Of a stretch of 35,834 bases of DNA, positions 1 through 7,252 are shown piece after piece (position 1 is the first letter of the stretch; the number at the start of each line of letters is the position of its first letter). The notes under the pieces were generated by a model. The model worked only from the letters and a program-made list of their open reading frames with translations, did not search any database and had not been told where the DNA came from. The stretch lies in NCBI GenBank assembly GCA_009786195.1, contig WQTP01000040.1, forward strand, positions 1-35,834, read 5' to 3'. The DNA comes from Candidatus Saccharimonadota bacterium. Its GTDB lineage: Bacteria > Patescibacteriota > Saccharimonadia > Saccharimonadales > Saccharimonadaceae. The translations under genes were made by a program, and so were the position numbers.

Positions 1-1
1 A

Positions 2-235
2 CTGACGGCGGGTATTTTTACGAATATCGTGGCGAATGCTAACGAAGAGCGCGATGGTAAAAATCCGACTGCTTGGTGGCGAACGCTGAAAGCGGATGGT
101 GAACTTAATCCGAAATACCCGAATTTTCCAGACATGCAGAAACAACTTTTAGAGCAAGAAGGTCACACAATTATTCAAAAGGGTAAACGATATTTCGTGG
201 CTGATTTTGAGAAAAAACTTTATAACTTTTCATAG
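2..235 (+). CDS. MGMT/alkyltransferase-like (Ada DNA-binding type) protein, C-terminal part; 5' end outside window
   Basis: Frame open to window start (LTAGIFTNIVANANEERDGKNPTAWWRTLKADGELNPKYP...LLEQEGHTI..KGKRYFV), resembles the C-terminus of MGMT-family proteins. Confidence 0.6.
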   Translation: MTAGIFTNIVANANEERDGKNPTAWWRTLKADGELNPKYPNFPDMQKQLLEQEGHTIIQKGKRYFVADFEKKLYNFS

Positions 236-306
236 ATTTTGTTTTTCGTAAGGTGAGTTTGATACGACGGTTGCCTTATCGGCCGTCTCGCTCGTTCGTT
301 CAGAAA

Positions 307-335
307 AATTAAATGTCCCCCGATGGGGAACATTT
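307..335 (-). terminator. Intrinsic terminator downstream of a duplicated tRNA 3' fragment
   Basis: Minus strand AAATGTTCCCC-atc-GGGGGACATTT followed by AATTTTT. Confidence 0.6.
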
Positions 336-336
336 A

Positions 337-363
337 ATTTCAATCTGGTACGCCCGATACGAT
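337..363 (-). repeat. Partial copy of tRNA-Arg 3' end (acceptor + CCA + flank)
   Basis: 27-nt exact copy ATTTCAATCTGGTACGCCCGATACGAT, also at 463-489 in the intact tRNA. Confidence 0.8.
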
Positions 364-426
364 GGTTCGCTACGCGAACGCTACGCCCGAACTACGTTCA
401 AATCGTAACTCGATATATCGAGTTTG

Positions 427-459
427 AAATAAAAACACCCCCACAAAAGCGGGGATGCT
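427..459 (-). terminator. Intrinsic terminator after tRNA-Arg
   Basis: Minus strand CATCCCCgcttttgtGGGGGTG followed by TTTTT. Confidence 0.75.
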
Positions 460-471
460 TTCATTTCAATC

Positions 472-548
472 TGGTACGCCCGATACGATTCGAACGTACG
501 ACCTTTGGCTCCGCAAGCCAACGCTCTATCCAGCTGAGCTACGGGCGC
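472..548 (-). tRNA. tRNA-Arg (anticodon GCG), CCA encoded
   Basis: Cloverleaf read by eye: GCGCCCG TA GCTC AGCTGGATA GAGC G TTGGC TTGCGGA GCCAA AGGTC GTACG TTCGAAT CGTAT CGGGCGT A CCA. Confidence 0.88.
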
Positions 549-628
549 GTACTTTGATTGTAAATCCACGCCGTTTCGGAACTTTTTCCACGTTGACGCT
601 AACGCTGTTCAACTTGCGTTTCACGCAG

Positions 629-648
629 CAGCTGAGCTACGGGCACGC
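629..648 (-). repeat. Partial copy of tRNA-Arg 5' end (acceptor + D-stem)
   Basis: CAGCTGAGCTACGGGC (629-644) identical to 531-546 in the tRNA; similarity stops in the D arm. Confidence 0.65.
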
Positions 649-700
649 ATGTGATTAAACCTGGGGTCGATTATAGCAGTTTTGTCGTCGCGGAGCAAGC

Positions 701-730
701 TTGACTGTTAATGGTAAAACGTGGTATAAT
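701..730 (+). promoter_or_regulatory. Sigma70-type promoter TTGACT-N18-TATAAT, start codon 8 nt beyond -10
   Basis: TTGACT 701-706, TATAAT 725-730, ATG at 739. Confidence 0.8.
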
Positions 731-738
731 CAGCGTTG

Positions 739-1740
739 ATGAAAAAACTGGGTGAAAAAACAAACAAAAAATCAAAATGGTTCATGCTCGGGCTTCTGGC
801 GGTATTTATTAGTGCGCCGAACCCGATGCTAACACGAGTGGCGCTCAGCGGCGATGCTAGTACTAACAGTCTGACTTTGATATTAGTCAAGTACACTATT
901 TTGTTGACAGTTTTCTTTGTTCCACTATATCGATTTGTCCGTGCTAAAAATTCAATTTTTCGAGCAGCGCTCAAAAACTTAGTGATTTATGCTGTTTGTA
1001 CGGCAGTGTCGACATATCTATGGATGGCGGCGATAGAGCAAAGCAATGCTAGTTATGCATCCATTATTAATCTATTATCACCGATTATTCTGGTGATATT
1101 GTCGGCCAAGTTAGTTAAGGATCGCATAACACGACGAGCGACTGCGGGGATTGTCTTAGCAGCGATTGGCGGTATATTAATAGTGATTCTGCCGACAATA
1201 CTCCAAGGCTCAGTGATGTCAAACTTTTACCCATTAGCTACCATACTGTTACTTCTTGTGTGTGTTTTGACTCCGTTGAACATTATTTATCAAAGACGTA
1301 CTAATGAACAAGGTGTGCCGTTCACGGTGTCGACTGGTTTCATGACTCTACTAACTGTGCCACTAATCGCAACAATTTACATTTTAACGCGCGGAGGTAC
1401 TGTGATGATTGAAACTATTAGCAGTCTGCCATGGCAAGTTTGGTTAGTAGCGATCTACTCGGCTCTGATGGTAACTTACGTTTCGCGCAGTTTAGCAATC
1501 AAAAGTTACGAATACACTGGCGCGGCGGTCAAGGGCAGCCTATCATATCTCGAAACATTGATGGCGATTACCTTACCATTAATAATTTTGGGTGAACAAT
1601 TATCAATCGAAATAGTAGCTGGCATGATGCTGATCTTGGTCGGCGTGTTTTTGGCTGAATCGGGCGGCAAGCATCATTTACTGAAATTGGGCTTTACGGG
1701 GCATCCACATCTCTTGCATCATCACGGGAGGATACGTTGA
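739..1740 (+). CDS. DMT superfamily (EamA-like) transporter
   Basis: 333-334 aa ORF with about 10 hydrophobic helices and two EamA-like halves. Confidence 0.75.
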   Translation: MKKLGEKTNKKSKWFMLGLLAVFISAPNPMLTRVALSGDASTNSLTLILVKYTILLTVFFVPLYRFVRAKNSIFRAALKNLVIYAVCTAVSTYLWMAAIEQSNASYASIINLLSPIILVILSAKLVKDRITRRATAGIVLAAIGGILIVILPTILQGSVMSNFYPLATILLLLVCVLTPLNIIYQRRTNEQGVPFTVSTGFMTLLTVPLIATIYILTRGGTVMIETISSLPWQVWLVAIYSALMVTYVSRSLAIKSYEYTGAAVKGSLSYLETLMAITLPLIILGEQLSIEIVAGMMLILVGVFLAESGGKHHLLKLGFTGHPHLLHHHGRIR

Positions 1741-2183
1741 ACATTTATTTTACTGATGGTTCAGCTAGTCCTAATCCGGGGCCGGGCGGTTTTGCGGTGA
1801 TCAAGGATGGTCAGCCGTGGTTGGTCGGCGGCGAAAGAATGACGACCAATATTCGGATGGAAGGATTAGCGCTGCTAACGGCGCTGGAGGACGCGAGTGG
1901 TGAGCGCTGCGAAATCATTACTGACAGCGAATTTTGGGTGAATGTCTTGACTAAATGGGCACCGCTTTGGGCGACGAATGGTTGGCAAAAGAAGGGTGGG
2001 ATCAAAAACTTGGACATCGTACAACCGCTGTTTGAAAAATATGAAAAATCGCGGGCCAAACTGATTTGGACACGCGGTCACGTTGGTACTAAGCTGAACG
2101 AACTGGCGGACGAATGGGCCAACAAAGCCCGACAGTTGCATTTGCGCGATGTGGTAAAAATTGATACAATTATACTTAGTTAA
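1737..2183 (+). CDS. rnhA: Ribonuclease HI
   Basis: FTDGSASPNPGPGG, RMEGLALLTAL, IITDSEFWV, TRGHVG..NELADEWA: RNase H acidic residues and layout. Confidence 0.9.
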   Translation: MNIYFTDGSASPNPGPGGFAVIKDGQPWLVGGERMTTNIRMEGLALLTALEDASGERCEIITDSEFWVNVLTKWAPLWATNGWQKKGGIKNLDIVQPLFEKYEKSRAKLIWTRGHVGTKLNELADEWANKARQLHLRDVVKIDTIILS

Positions 2184-2187
2184 ACTT

Positions 2188-3189
2188 ATGTCCAGTGAAG
2201 TTAAATTTGAATATCGGACGGCAGAATCAGTGTCGCCAAAACATCCCGACAAGTTGTGTGATCAAATCTCGGACGCGATTTTGGATGCGCATTTAGCTCA
2301 AGATAAGAATGCGCGCGTAGCGGTCGACGTAGCGGGCGGTCACGGTAAAGTTTTCATCACTGGTGAAGTAACGTCGCGAGCAACAGGGGTAAACGTGGAG
2401 AAAATCGCTCGTAGAATCGCCGGTGACGTCGAAGTTATCGCTAAGTTGGCCGAGCAAAGTCCCGAAATCGCGCAGGGCGTCGACACAGGTGGGGCGGGTG
2501 ATCAGGGTATCATGATTGGCTATGCTTGTGACGAAACGCCGGAACTTTTACCGTTGGAAGTAGTGTTATCGCGTCGTCTGAATCAATTTATTTTCGCTAA
2601 ATTCCCATTTGATGGTAAAACTCAAGTGACGTTAAAGGACGATCAAATCGACTCGATTGTGGCGAGTTTTCAAAATGCCACTGGGGTCGAATTGAAACAA
2701 GAAATTGAAAAATGGCTGAAAACCCCCCTTGCAGGGTCGTTCCTTGCAAAGGATATCAAAATTTTCGCCAATCCGGCGGGTGATTGGAGTAGGGGTGGTT
2801 TTGACTCTGATGCTGGCCTAACGGGGCGCAAATTAGCGGTGGATAATTACGGTCCGCGCATCGCGGTGGGTGGTGGATGTTTTAGCGGCAAAGATCCGTC
2901 CAAAGTTGACCGTAGCGCGGCCTACATGGCGCGTCGTATCGCGGTGGATTATCTACGCGAACGAAGTGCACACGAAGTTTTTGTGCGGTTGGCTTACGCG
3001 ATCGGTGTGGCTGAACCTTTGGAAAAATCAATTATCGTCGACGGTCAGCACGAAATTATCACTGATACTTATGATCTGACACCGCGCGGAATTATTGAAT
3101 TTCTAAATCTGAAACGGCCAATCTACGAACCAACCGCTCGGTATGGTCATTTCGGCGAAGGTTTTGATTGGGACTCGACCGAAACATGA
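2188..3189 (+). CDS. metK: S-adenosylmethionine synthetase
   Basis: ESVSPKHPDKLCDQISDAILDAHL, GAGDQGIMIGYA, DAGLTGRKLAVDNYG, GGGCFSGKDPSKVDRSAAYMAR. Confidence 0.95.
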   Translation: MSSEVKFEYRTAESVSPKHPDKLCDQISDAILDAHLAQDKNARVAVDVAGGHGKVFITGEVTSRATGVNVEKIARRIAGDVEVIAKLAEQSPEIAQGVDTGGAGDQGIMIGYACDETPELLPLEVVLSRRLNQFIFAKFPFDGKTQVTLKDDQIDSIVASFQNATGVELKQEIEKWLKTPLAGSFLAKDIKIFANPAGDWSRGGFDSDAGLTGRKLAVDNYGPRIAVGGGCFSGKDPSKVDRSAAYMARRIAVDYLRERSAHEVFVRLAYAIGVAEPLEKSIIVDGQHEIITDTYDLTPRGIIEFLNLKRPIYEPTARYGHFGEGFDWDSTET

Positions 3190-3268
3190 TTCGCGAAAGA
3201 TTTCAAGTTTTTACTCAAAAAACAAAGGGAGTTTATTTTCCGCTCGTTTTGTAGTAAAATAGAACTCA

Positions 3269-4264
3269 ATGGAAAAAATTCACGGTGCAAAGATTGTGGT
3301 TATCGGAGGTGGTACGGGTTCATTCGTGGTACTGTCGGGACTAAAAAATTACACAACCAACTTGACTGCGCTGGTTAGTATGGCGGACGATGGTGGTTCA
3401 ACTGGCGCATTGCGCGACGAACTTGGCGTGTTACCGCCGGGTGATGTTCGTCAGTGTTTGGTGGCGCTGAGTCATTCGCCGCGAGTACGAGATTTGTTCA
3501 ACTATCGCTTTGAAGAAGGTAGTTTCGCGGGGCACTCTTTTGGTAACTTGTTTTTAGCGGCCACCGAAAGGATGACGGGCAATTTCCGTGCTGGTGTGGC
3601 GTTGGCTAGCGAAATCCTTAACGTAACTGGTCGTGTCGAACCGATTACTACGAACCAAGTGACCTTACTGCTGGATGATGGCGAACAGGTGCTGCGTGGT
3701 GAAGACACAGTCGATAACGGTCAATTCGCACCGCGGCCAAGAATTTGGTTAGAACCGATACCAGAGGTCAATCCAGCTGCTATCGTCGCTATCGAACAGG
3801 CCGACGTGGTGGTGTTAGCACCAGGCAGCCTATATGAAAGTTTGGGCACTATTCTAATTACGCCGGGGGTCAGCAAAGCGTTGGCCAATACTTCGGCAAA
3901 AGTGGTTTATGTCTGTAACTTGGTTAATAAATTAGGACAAACGGACGACTTTTTTGTCCATGATTATGCGAGTGAGTTAGAACGAATCGCGGGACAAACG
4001 TTCATTGATTACGTGATTTACAATACTAACGAACCGAGCGATAGACTGTTAGAATTGTATGCTACTGAGGGTGGTCGACCAGTTCAAGTTGACATTAAAA
4101 CACTAAAAACAGCGCATTATCGGGCCAAGGGTGCGAATCTGTTGGCTGATCAAGTTTGGCAGAATCCAGGCGGTAAGGTTGATCGCAAAGCTAAACAACG
4201 AACACTAATTCGTCACGATCCTGATGCAGTGGCGCGCATAATAATGAAAATTTATTTCTCTTGA
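3269..4264 (+). CDS. yvcK: YvcK/CofD-like gluconeogenesis factor family protein
   Basis: VIGGGTGSFVVLSGL, SMADDGGSTGALRDELGVLPPGDVRQCLVALS. Confidence 0.9.
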   Translation: MEKIHGAKIVVIGGGTGSFVVLSGLKNYTTNLTALVSMADDGGSTGALRDELGVLPPGDVRQCLVALSHSPRVRDLFNYRFEEGSFAGHSFGNLFLAATERMTGNFRAGVALASEILNVTGRVEPITTNQVTLLLDDGEQVLRGEDTVDNGQFAPRPRIWLEPIPEVNPAAIVAIEQADVVVLAPGSLYESLGTILITPGVSKALANTSAKVVYVCNLVNKLGQTDDFFVHDYASELERIAGQTFIDYVIYNTNEPSDRLLELYATEGGRPVQVDIKTLKTAHYRAKGANLLADQVWQNPGGKVDRKAKQRTLIRHDPDAVARIIMKIYFS

Positions 4265-4289
4265 TTTAATGATAATAGGATTATAACGT

Positions 4290-4958
4290 ATGGGAAGAAC
4301 CTTAGTGCTGTCGGATTGGGACGACACCTTATATAAAACTGATGAATTTGTAGATGAAGTATTAAGAATTCTAGAAGAGCAAGGTTTAGAGCAGTTAGCG
4401 AATGAGATAAAAGGGGAAATCCAGCAACAACGAGATCTAAATGGTACGAGTGCTGGTTATGATTTAGTTCACAAGTTGCAAGATCACTGTGATATGTTAA
4501 TGGAAAAACTAGCGCTTACTAACTCGGAAAGAATTTTTGATGACGCGGGTCGATTTTATAACAAAATAACAGAGATGCCAAACGTTGATTTTCGGGTTTG
4601 GACACGTGGACAAGAATTATTGCAACAACTAAAGTTAACTGGCACGCCCTTTGCCGAGAAAGTTGAAATATTCTCTGATAAGGATAAGACCACACGATTT
4701 ATTGATAAAATCACCATAAAGAATAGCAACTTTTTGTTTGAGGGGATTTGGTATAGTAGATTGATTATGATCGACAACGATGCGAAGTATCTCGAGGATT
4801 TTTATCGTCTTAGGGACGCTGGCGTCCGAGCTCAGGGTTTCTTGGTTCATCACAATAATGAGCGGTTTATAGATGGGTTCGTAGAAGAAGGTGTGGAAAA
4901 AATGGCCAGTTTTGATGAAATTGATCCTAAACTATTAGTGGAAGATCAAACAGCCTAG
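4290..4958 (+). CDS. HAD-like hydrolase family protein
   Basis: N-terminal LSDWDDTLYKT resembles HAD motif I; MIDNDAKYLED late acidic motif. Confidence 0.6.
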   Translation: MGRTLVLSDWDDTLYKTDEFVDEVLRILEEQGLEQLANEIKGEIQQQRDLNGTSAGYDLVHKLQDHCDMLMEKLALTNSERIFDDAGRFYNKITEMPNVDFRVWTRGQELLQQLKLTGTPFAEKVEIFSDKDKTTRFIDKITIKNSNFLFEGIWYSRLIMIDNDAKYLEDFYRLRDAGVRAQGFLVHHNNERFIDGFVEEGVEKMASFDEIDPKLLVEDQTA

Positions 4959-5058
4959 TTAGTGTTAATACGTAGGGGTTTTTGATCTGTAAATTCAGAC
5001 TTTTCCACAGTTTTTGTGGAAATTCTTAAAAATGTGGGTAAAAAGTGGAAAAAAGGGC

Positions 5059-5088
5059 TTGCATGTGGGTGGTAGTGGGTAGTATAAT
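5059..5088 (+). promoter_or_regulatory. mraZ operon promoter TTGCAT-N18-TATAAT with GTGGG direct repeats in the spacer
   Basis: TTGCAT 5059-5064, GTGGG at 5065 and 5075, TATAAT 5083-5088. Confidence 0.75.
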
Positions 5089-5153
5089 ATGGTCAGTGGA
5101 AAATAAACAAACACCACTGAACCAAAAAATATCAACCTAAACCTGGAAAGGCG

Positions 5154-5543
5154 ATGAGCGAAATCGATTACTTTGAACGAAAACTCGACGACAAACGGCG
5201 CTTGACCGTGCCAGTAGAGTTGCGTGCAGAGTTCGAGGGCGGCATCGTTATCACGCGTGGTTTTGGCCAATACCTCCACCTCTATCCAAAAGCTATTTGG
5301 AACGAGGAAATGGAAACAGCATTGGCCGGCGACATCTTGGATGAGCGAATTGCTGATCTGAACGACAAGTTCCGTACCGGCAAAAGCGAAGCTGAGCTGG
5401 ATCTCAAACAGGGACGAATCACGCTAGAACGACACCTAGTCAATTACGCGCACATTGGCCGAAGTGTCGTCGCCGTGCGGGTTGGTAAATATTGGCGCCT
5501 ACGGGCAAAAAATCAGGGAGACATTGGTTCTGTAACTCCCTGA
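5154..5543 (+). CDS. mraZ: Transcriptional regulator MraZ
   Basis: ERKLDDKRRLTVPVELRAEFEGGIVITRGFGQYLHLYP, AbrB-like fold, directly upstream of rsmH. Confidence 0.85.
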   Translation: MSEIDYFERKLDDKRRLTVPVELRAEFEGGIVITRGFGQYLHLYPKAIWNEEMETALAGDILDERIADLNDKFRTGKSEAELDLKQGRITLERHLVNYAHIGRSVVAVRVGKYWRLRAKNQGDIGSVTP

Positions 5544-5804
5544 GTGGTTTCGACGAGGGAAATCTCGAACGAACCAGATAAGCACCTTAACAAAAACAGA
5601 GGACACCTACGCGACAATCAGCCAGAAATCGATCGCTGGCTAAAAGGATCGTCGCACTTGGTTTACTCCCCAGTAAACCTCCCCCAAAACTCCACCTCAC
5701 ACATAAGTCTCTCATATGATTACACTGCCGCATTTCGGCGACAGCGTGAACATCTTGAAACTATAAAACAAACAATCAGAAAACAAACACTGGTTGTCGC
5801 ATAG
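5544..5804 (+). CDS. Hypothetical protein between mraZ and rsmH
   Basis: 86-aa ORF, GTG start abutting the mraZ stop, fills the intergenic gap. Confidence 0.45.
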   Translation: MVSTREISNEPDKHLNKNRGHLRDNQPEIDRWLKGSSHLVYSPVNLPQNSTSHISLSYDYTAAFRRQREHLETIKQTIRKQTLVVA

Positions 5805-5824
5805 GTGACCTCCGTAAAAAGAAT

Positions 5825-6721
5825 ATGAAAAATACACCACAACAACTCCATATTCCAGTTCTACTCGACGCGGTTTTAGATTTGCTAAAACCCAAGGCGG
5901 GCGAACGCTACTTGGATTTGACGGCCGGTTATGGCGGTCATGCTCAGGCAGTTATTGCTCGCATTGGCGATGGTCATTTGGCCACGCTGGTTGATCGTGA
6001 CGAATTGGCGATCACTGAACTGAAAAATCTAGAACGTAACGGCGCAAAACTGATACATTCTGACTTTCATAGAGCGACTAAAAATTTAGCCGCAGCGGGC
6101 GAACAATTTGATATGATTTTGTTGGATCTTGGTGTTAGTTCGCCGCAACTTGATATGGCGGAGCGAGGATTTTCGTTTAGTCACAACGGTGCACTCGATA
6201 TGCGTATGGATCGTCGTCAGAGTTTAACAGCTGCGGAAATCGTTAATCGCTATTCAGAAAAAGACTTGGCGGACCTGATTCAAAAGTATGGAGAAGAATC
6301 ACCAAAAGTGGCGTCCAAAATCGCAAATAACATCGTGCGGAGTAGAACAAAAAATTTGTTCAAAACTACCAACGAACTAGCCGATTTAATCGCCAAGATT
6401 TCGTCGCGGCGGAACAAAATCCATCCCGCGACGCGCACTTTCCAAGCTCTCAGGATCGAGATCAACGATGAACTCGGACAGTTAGAAAAGACATTGCCGT
6501 TTCTGCCACGTCTGCTGAAACCGGGTGGGCGATTAGCGATAATATCTTTTCATAGCCTAGAAGATCGTTTGGTCAAAAACTTCTTCCGGGAGCAACAAAC
6601 CGCTGGGTACGAGGCCGAACTGGCTGTCATAACTAAACATCCCATCCCCGGCATCAATGATGTTCACAATCCGCGTGCACGTAGTGCAAAACTACGTGTC
6701 GCCGCAAAAATAAATAAATAG
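5825..6721 (+). CDS. rsmH: 16S rRNA (cytosine(1402)-N(4))-methyltransferase
   Basis: HIPVLLDAVLDLL, YLDLTAGYGGHA, LLDLGVSSPQLD, GFSF..GALDMRMD, GGRLAIISFHSLEDRLVKNFFRE. Confidence 0.95.
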   Translation: MKNTPQQLHIPVLLDAVLDLLKPKAGERYLDLTAGYGGHAQAVIARIGDGHLATLVDRDELAITELKNLERNGAKLIHSDFHRATKNLAAAGEQFDMILLDLGVSSPQLDMAERGFSFSHNGALDMRMDRRQSLTAAEIVNRYSEKDLADLIQKYGEESPKVASKIANNIVRSRTKNLFKTTNELADLIAKISSRRNKIHPATRTFQALRIEINDELGQLEKTLPFLPRLLKPGGRLAIISFHSLEDRLVKNFFREQQTAGYEAELAVITKHPIPGINDVHNPRARSAKLRVAAKINK

Positions 6722-6733
6722 AAAGGACTTGTC

Positions 6734-6793
6734 ATGTCAATCCGGATTATCGACAAGTCGCGCGCCCGAAAAGTTGTGGTTCGCCACAAATAA
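6734..6793 (+). CDS. Candidate 19-aa basic peptide MSIRIIDKSRARKVVVRHK
   Basis: ATG...TAA with upstream GAAAGGA Shine-Dalgarno-like sequence. Confidence 0.4.
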   Translation: MSIRIIDKSRARKVVVRHK

Positions 6794-6811
6794 CTAACTA
6801 ACGCGCGAATC

Positions 6812-6839
6812 GGTGAGCCACCCATAGTGGTGGCTCACC
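6812..6839 (+). other. Perfect 11-bp hairpin in the rsmH-ftsL intergenic region
   Basis: GGTGAGCCACC-catagt-GGTGGCTCACC; no U-tract. Confidence 0.75.
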
Positions 6840-6880
6840 AAGGGTTCTTTTGATGCGAGTAAAAAAGGAAAAATAAAAAT

Positions 6881-7249
6881 ATGACACAAAATCGACAACA
6901 GTTCGTTTCAACGCGTAAGCGACAACTAGCAACCGTTTCGGTTGGGGGGTGGGGGCGTAATCAAAACCTAACAGCTTTTACTAGCGGGATACGACTCGGA
7001 CCAATCACTAATGTAGTTTTGATCGTACTGTTAGTCGCTTTCTTGGGTTTGCTGTATTTGACGCAACTGACCAAAACATCAACTTTTGGTTACGAAATGA
7101 ATCAGATTAATATCGAAAAATCACAATTAGCGGCTGAACAGAATGATTTAAAACTTGAGAACGCGCGTTTACAATCGCTGATGCACGTACAAGATTCAAC
7201 AGTTGCGACAACCATGACAACTCCAGTTGATACTAATCACGTGGAGTAA
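6881..7249 (+). CDS. FtsL-like membrane-anchored coiled-coil division protein
   Basis: Single TM plus short coiled-coil, between rsmH and PBP. Confidence 0.6.
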   Translation: MTQNRQQFVSTRKRQLATVSVGGWGRNQNLTAFTSGIRLGPITNVVLIVLLVAFLGLLYLTQLTKTSTFGYEMNQINIEKSQLAAEQNDLKLENARLQSLMHVQDSTVATTMTTPVDTNHVE

Positions 7250-7252
7250 TCC

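Noticed and set aside
455-658. 67-aa plus-strand ORF and 62-aa minus-strand ORF (381-569) at the tRNA locus
   Set aside because: They read through the tRNA-Arg and its repeats (e.g. PDTIRTYDLWLRKPTLYPAELRAR is a classic spurious tRNA-antisense translation).
2708-2752. Possible small repeat insertion in metK (ccccccttgcagggtcgttccttgcaaagg)
   Set aside because: Only a short imperfect repeat; no second copy in the window and the MetK frame is intact.
4995-5100. Possible oriC: TTTTCCACAgttttTGTGGAAA and other GTGGA-type motifs resembling DnaA boxes
   Set aside because: The motifs are better explained as MraZ operator repeats and a weak hairpin after the HAD gene; no dnaA/dnaN context.
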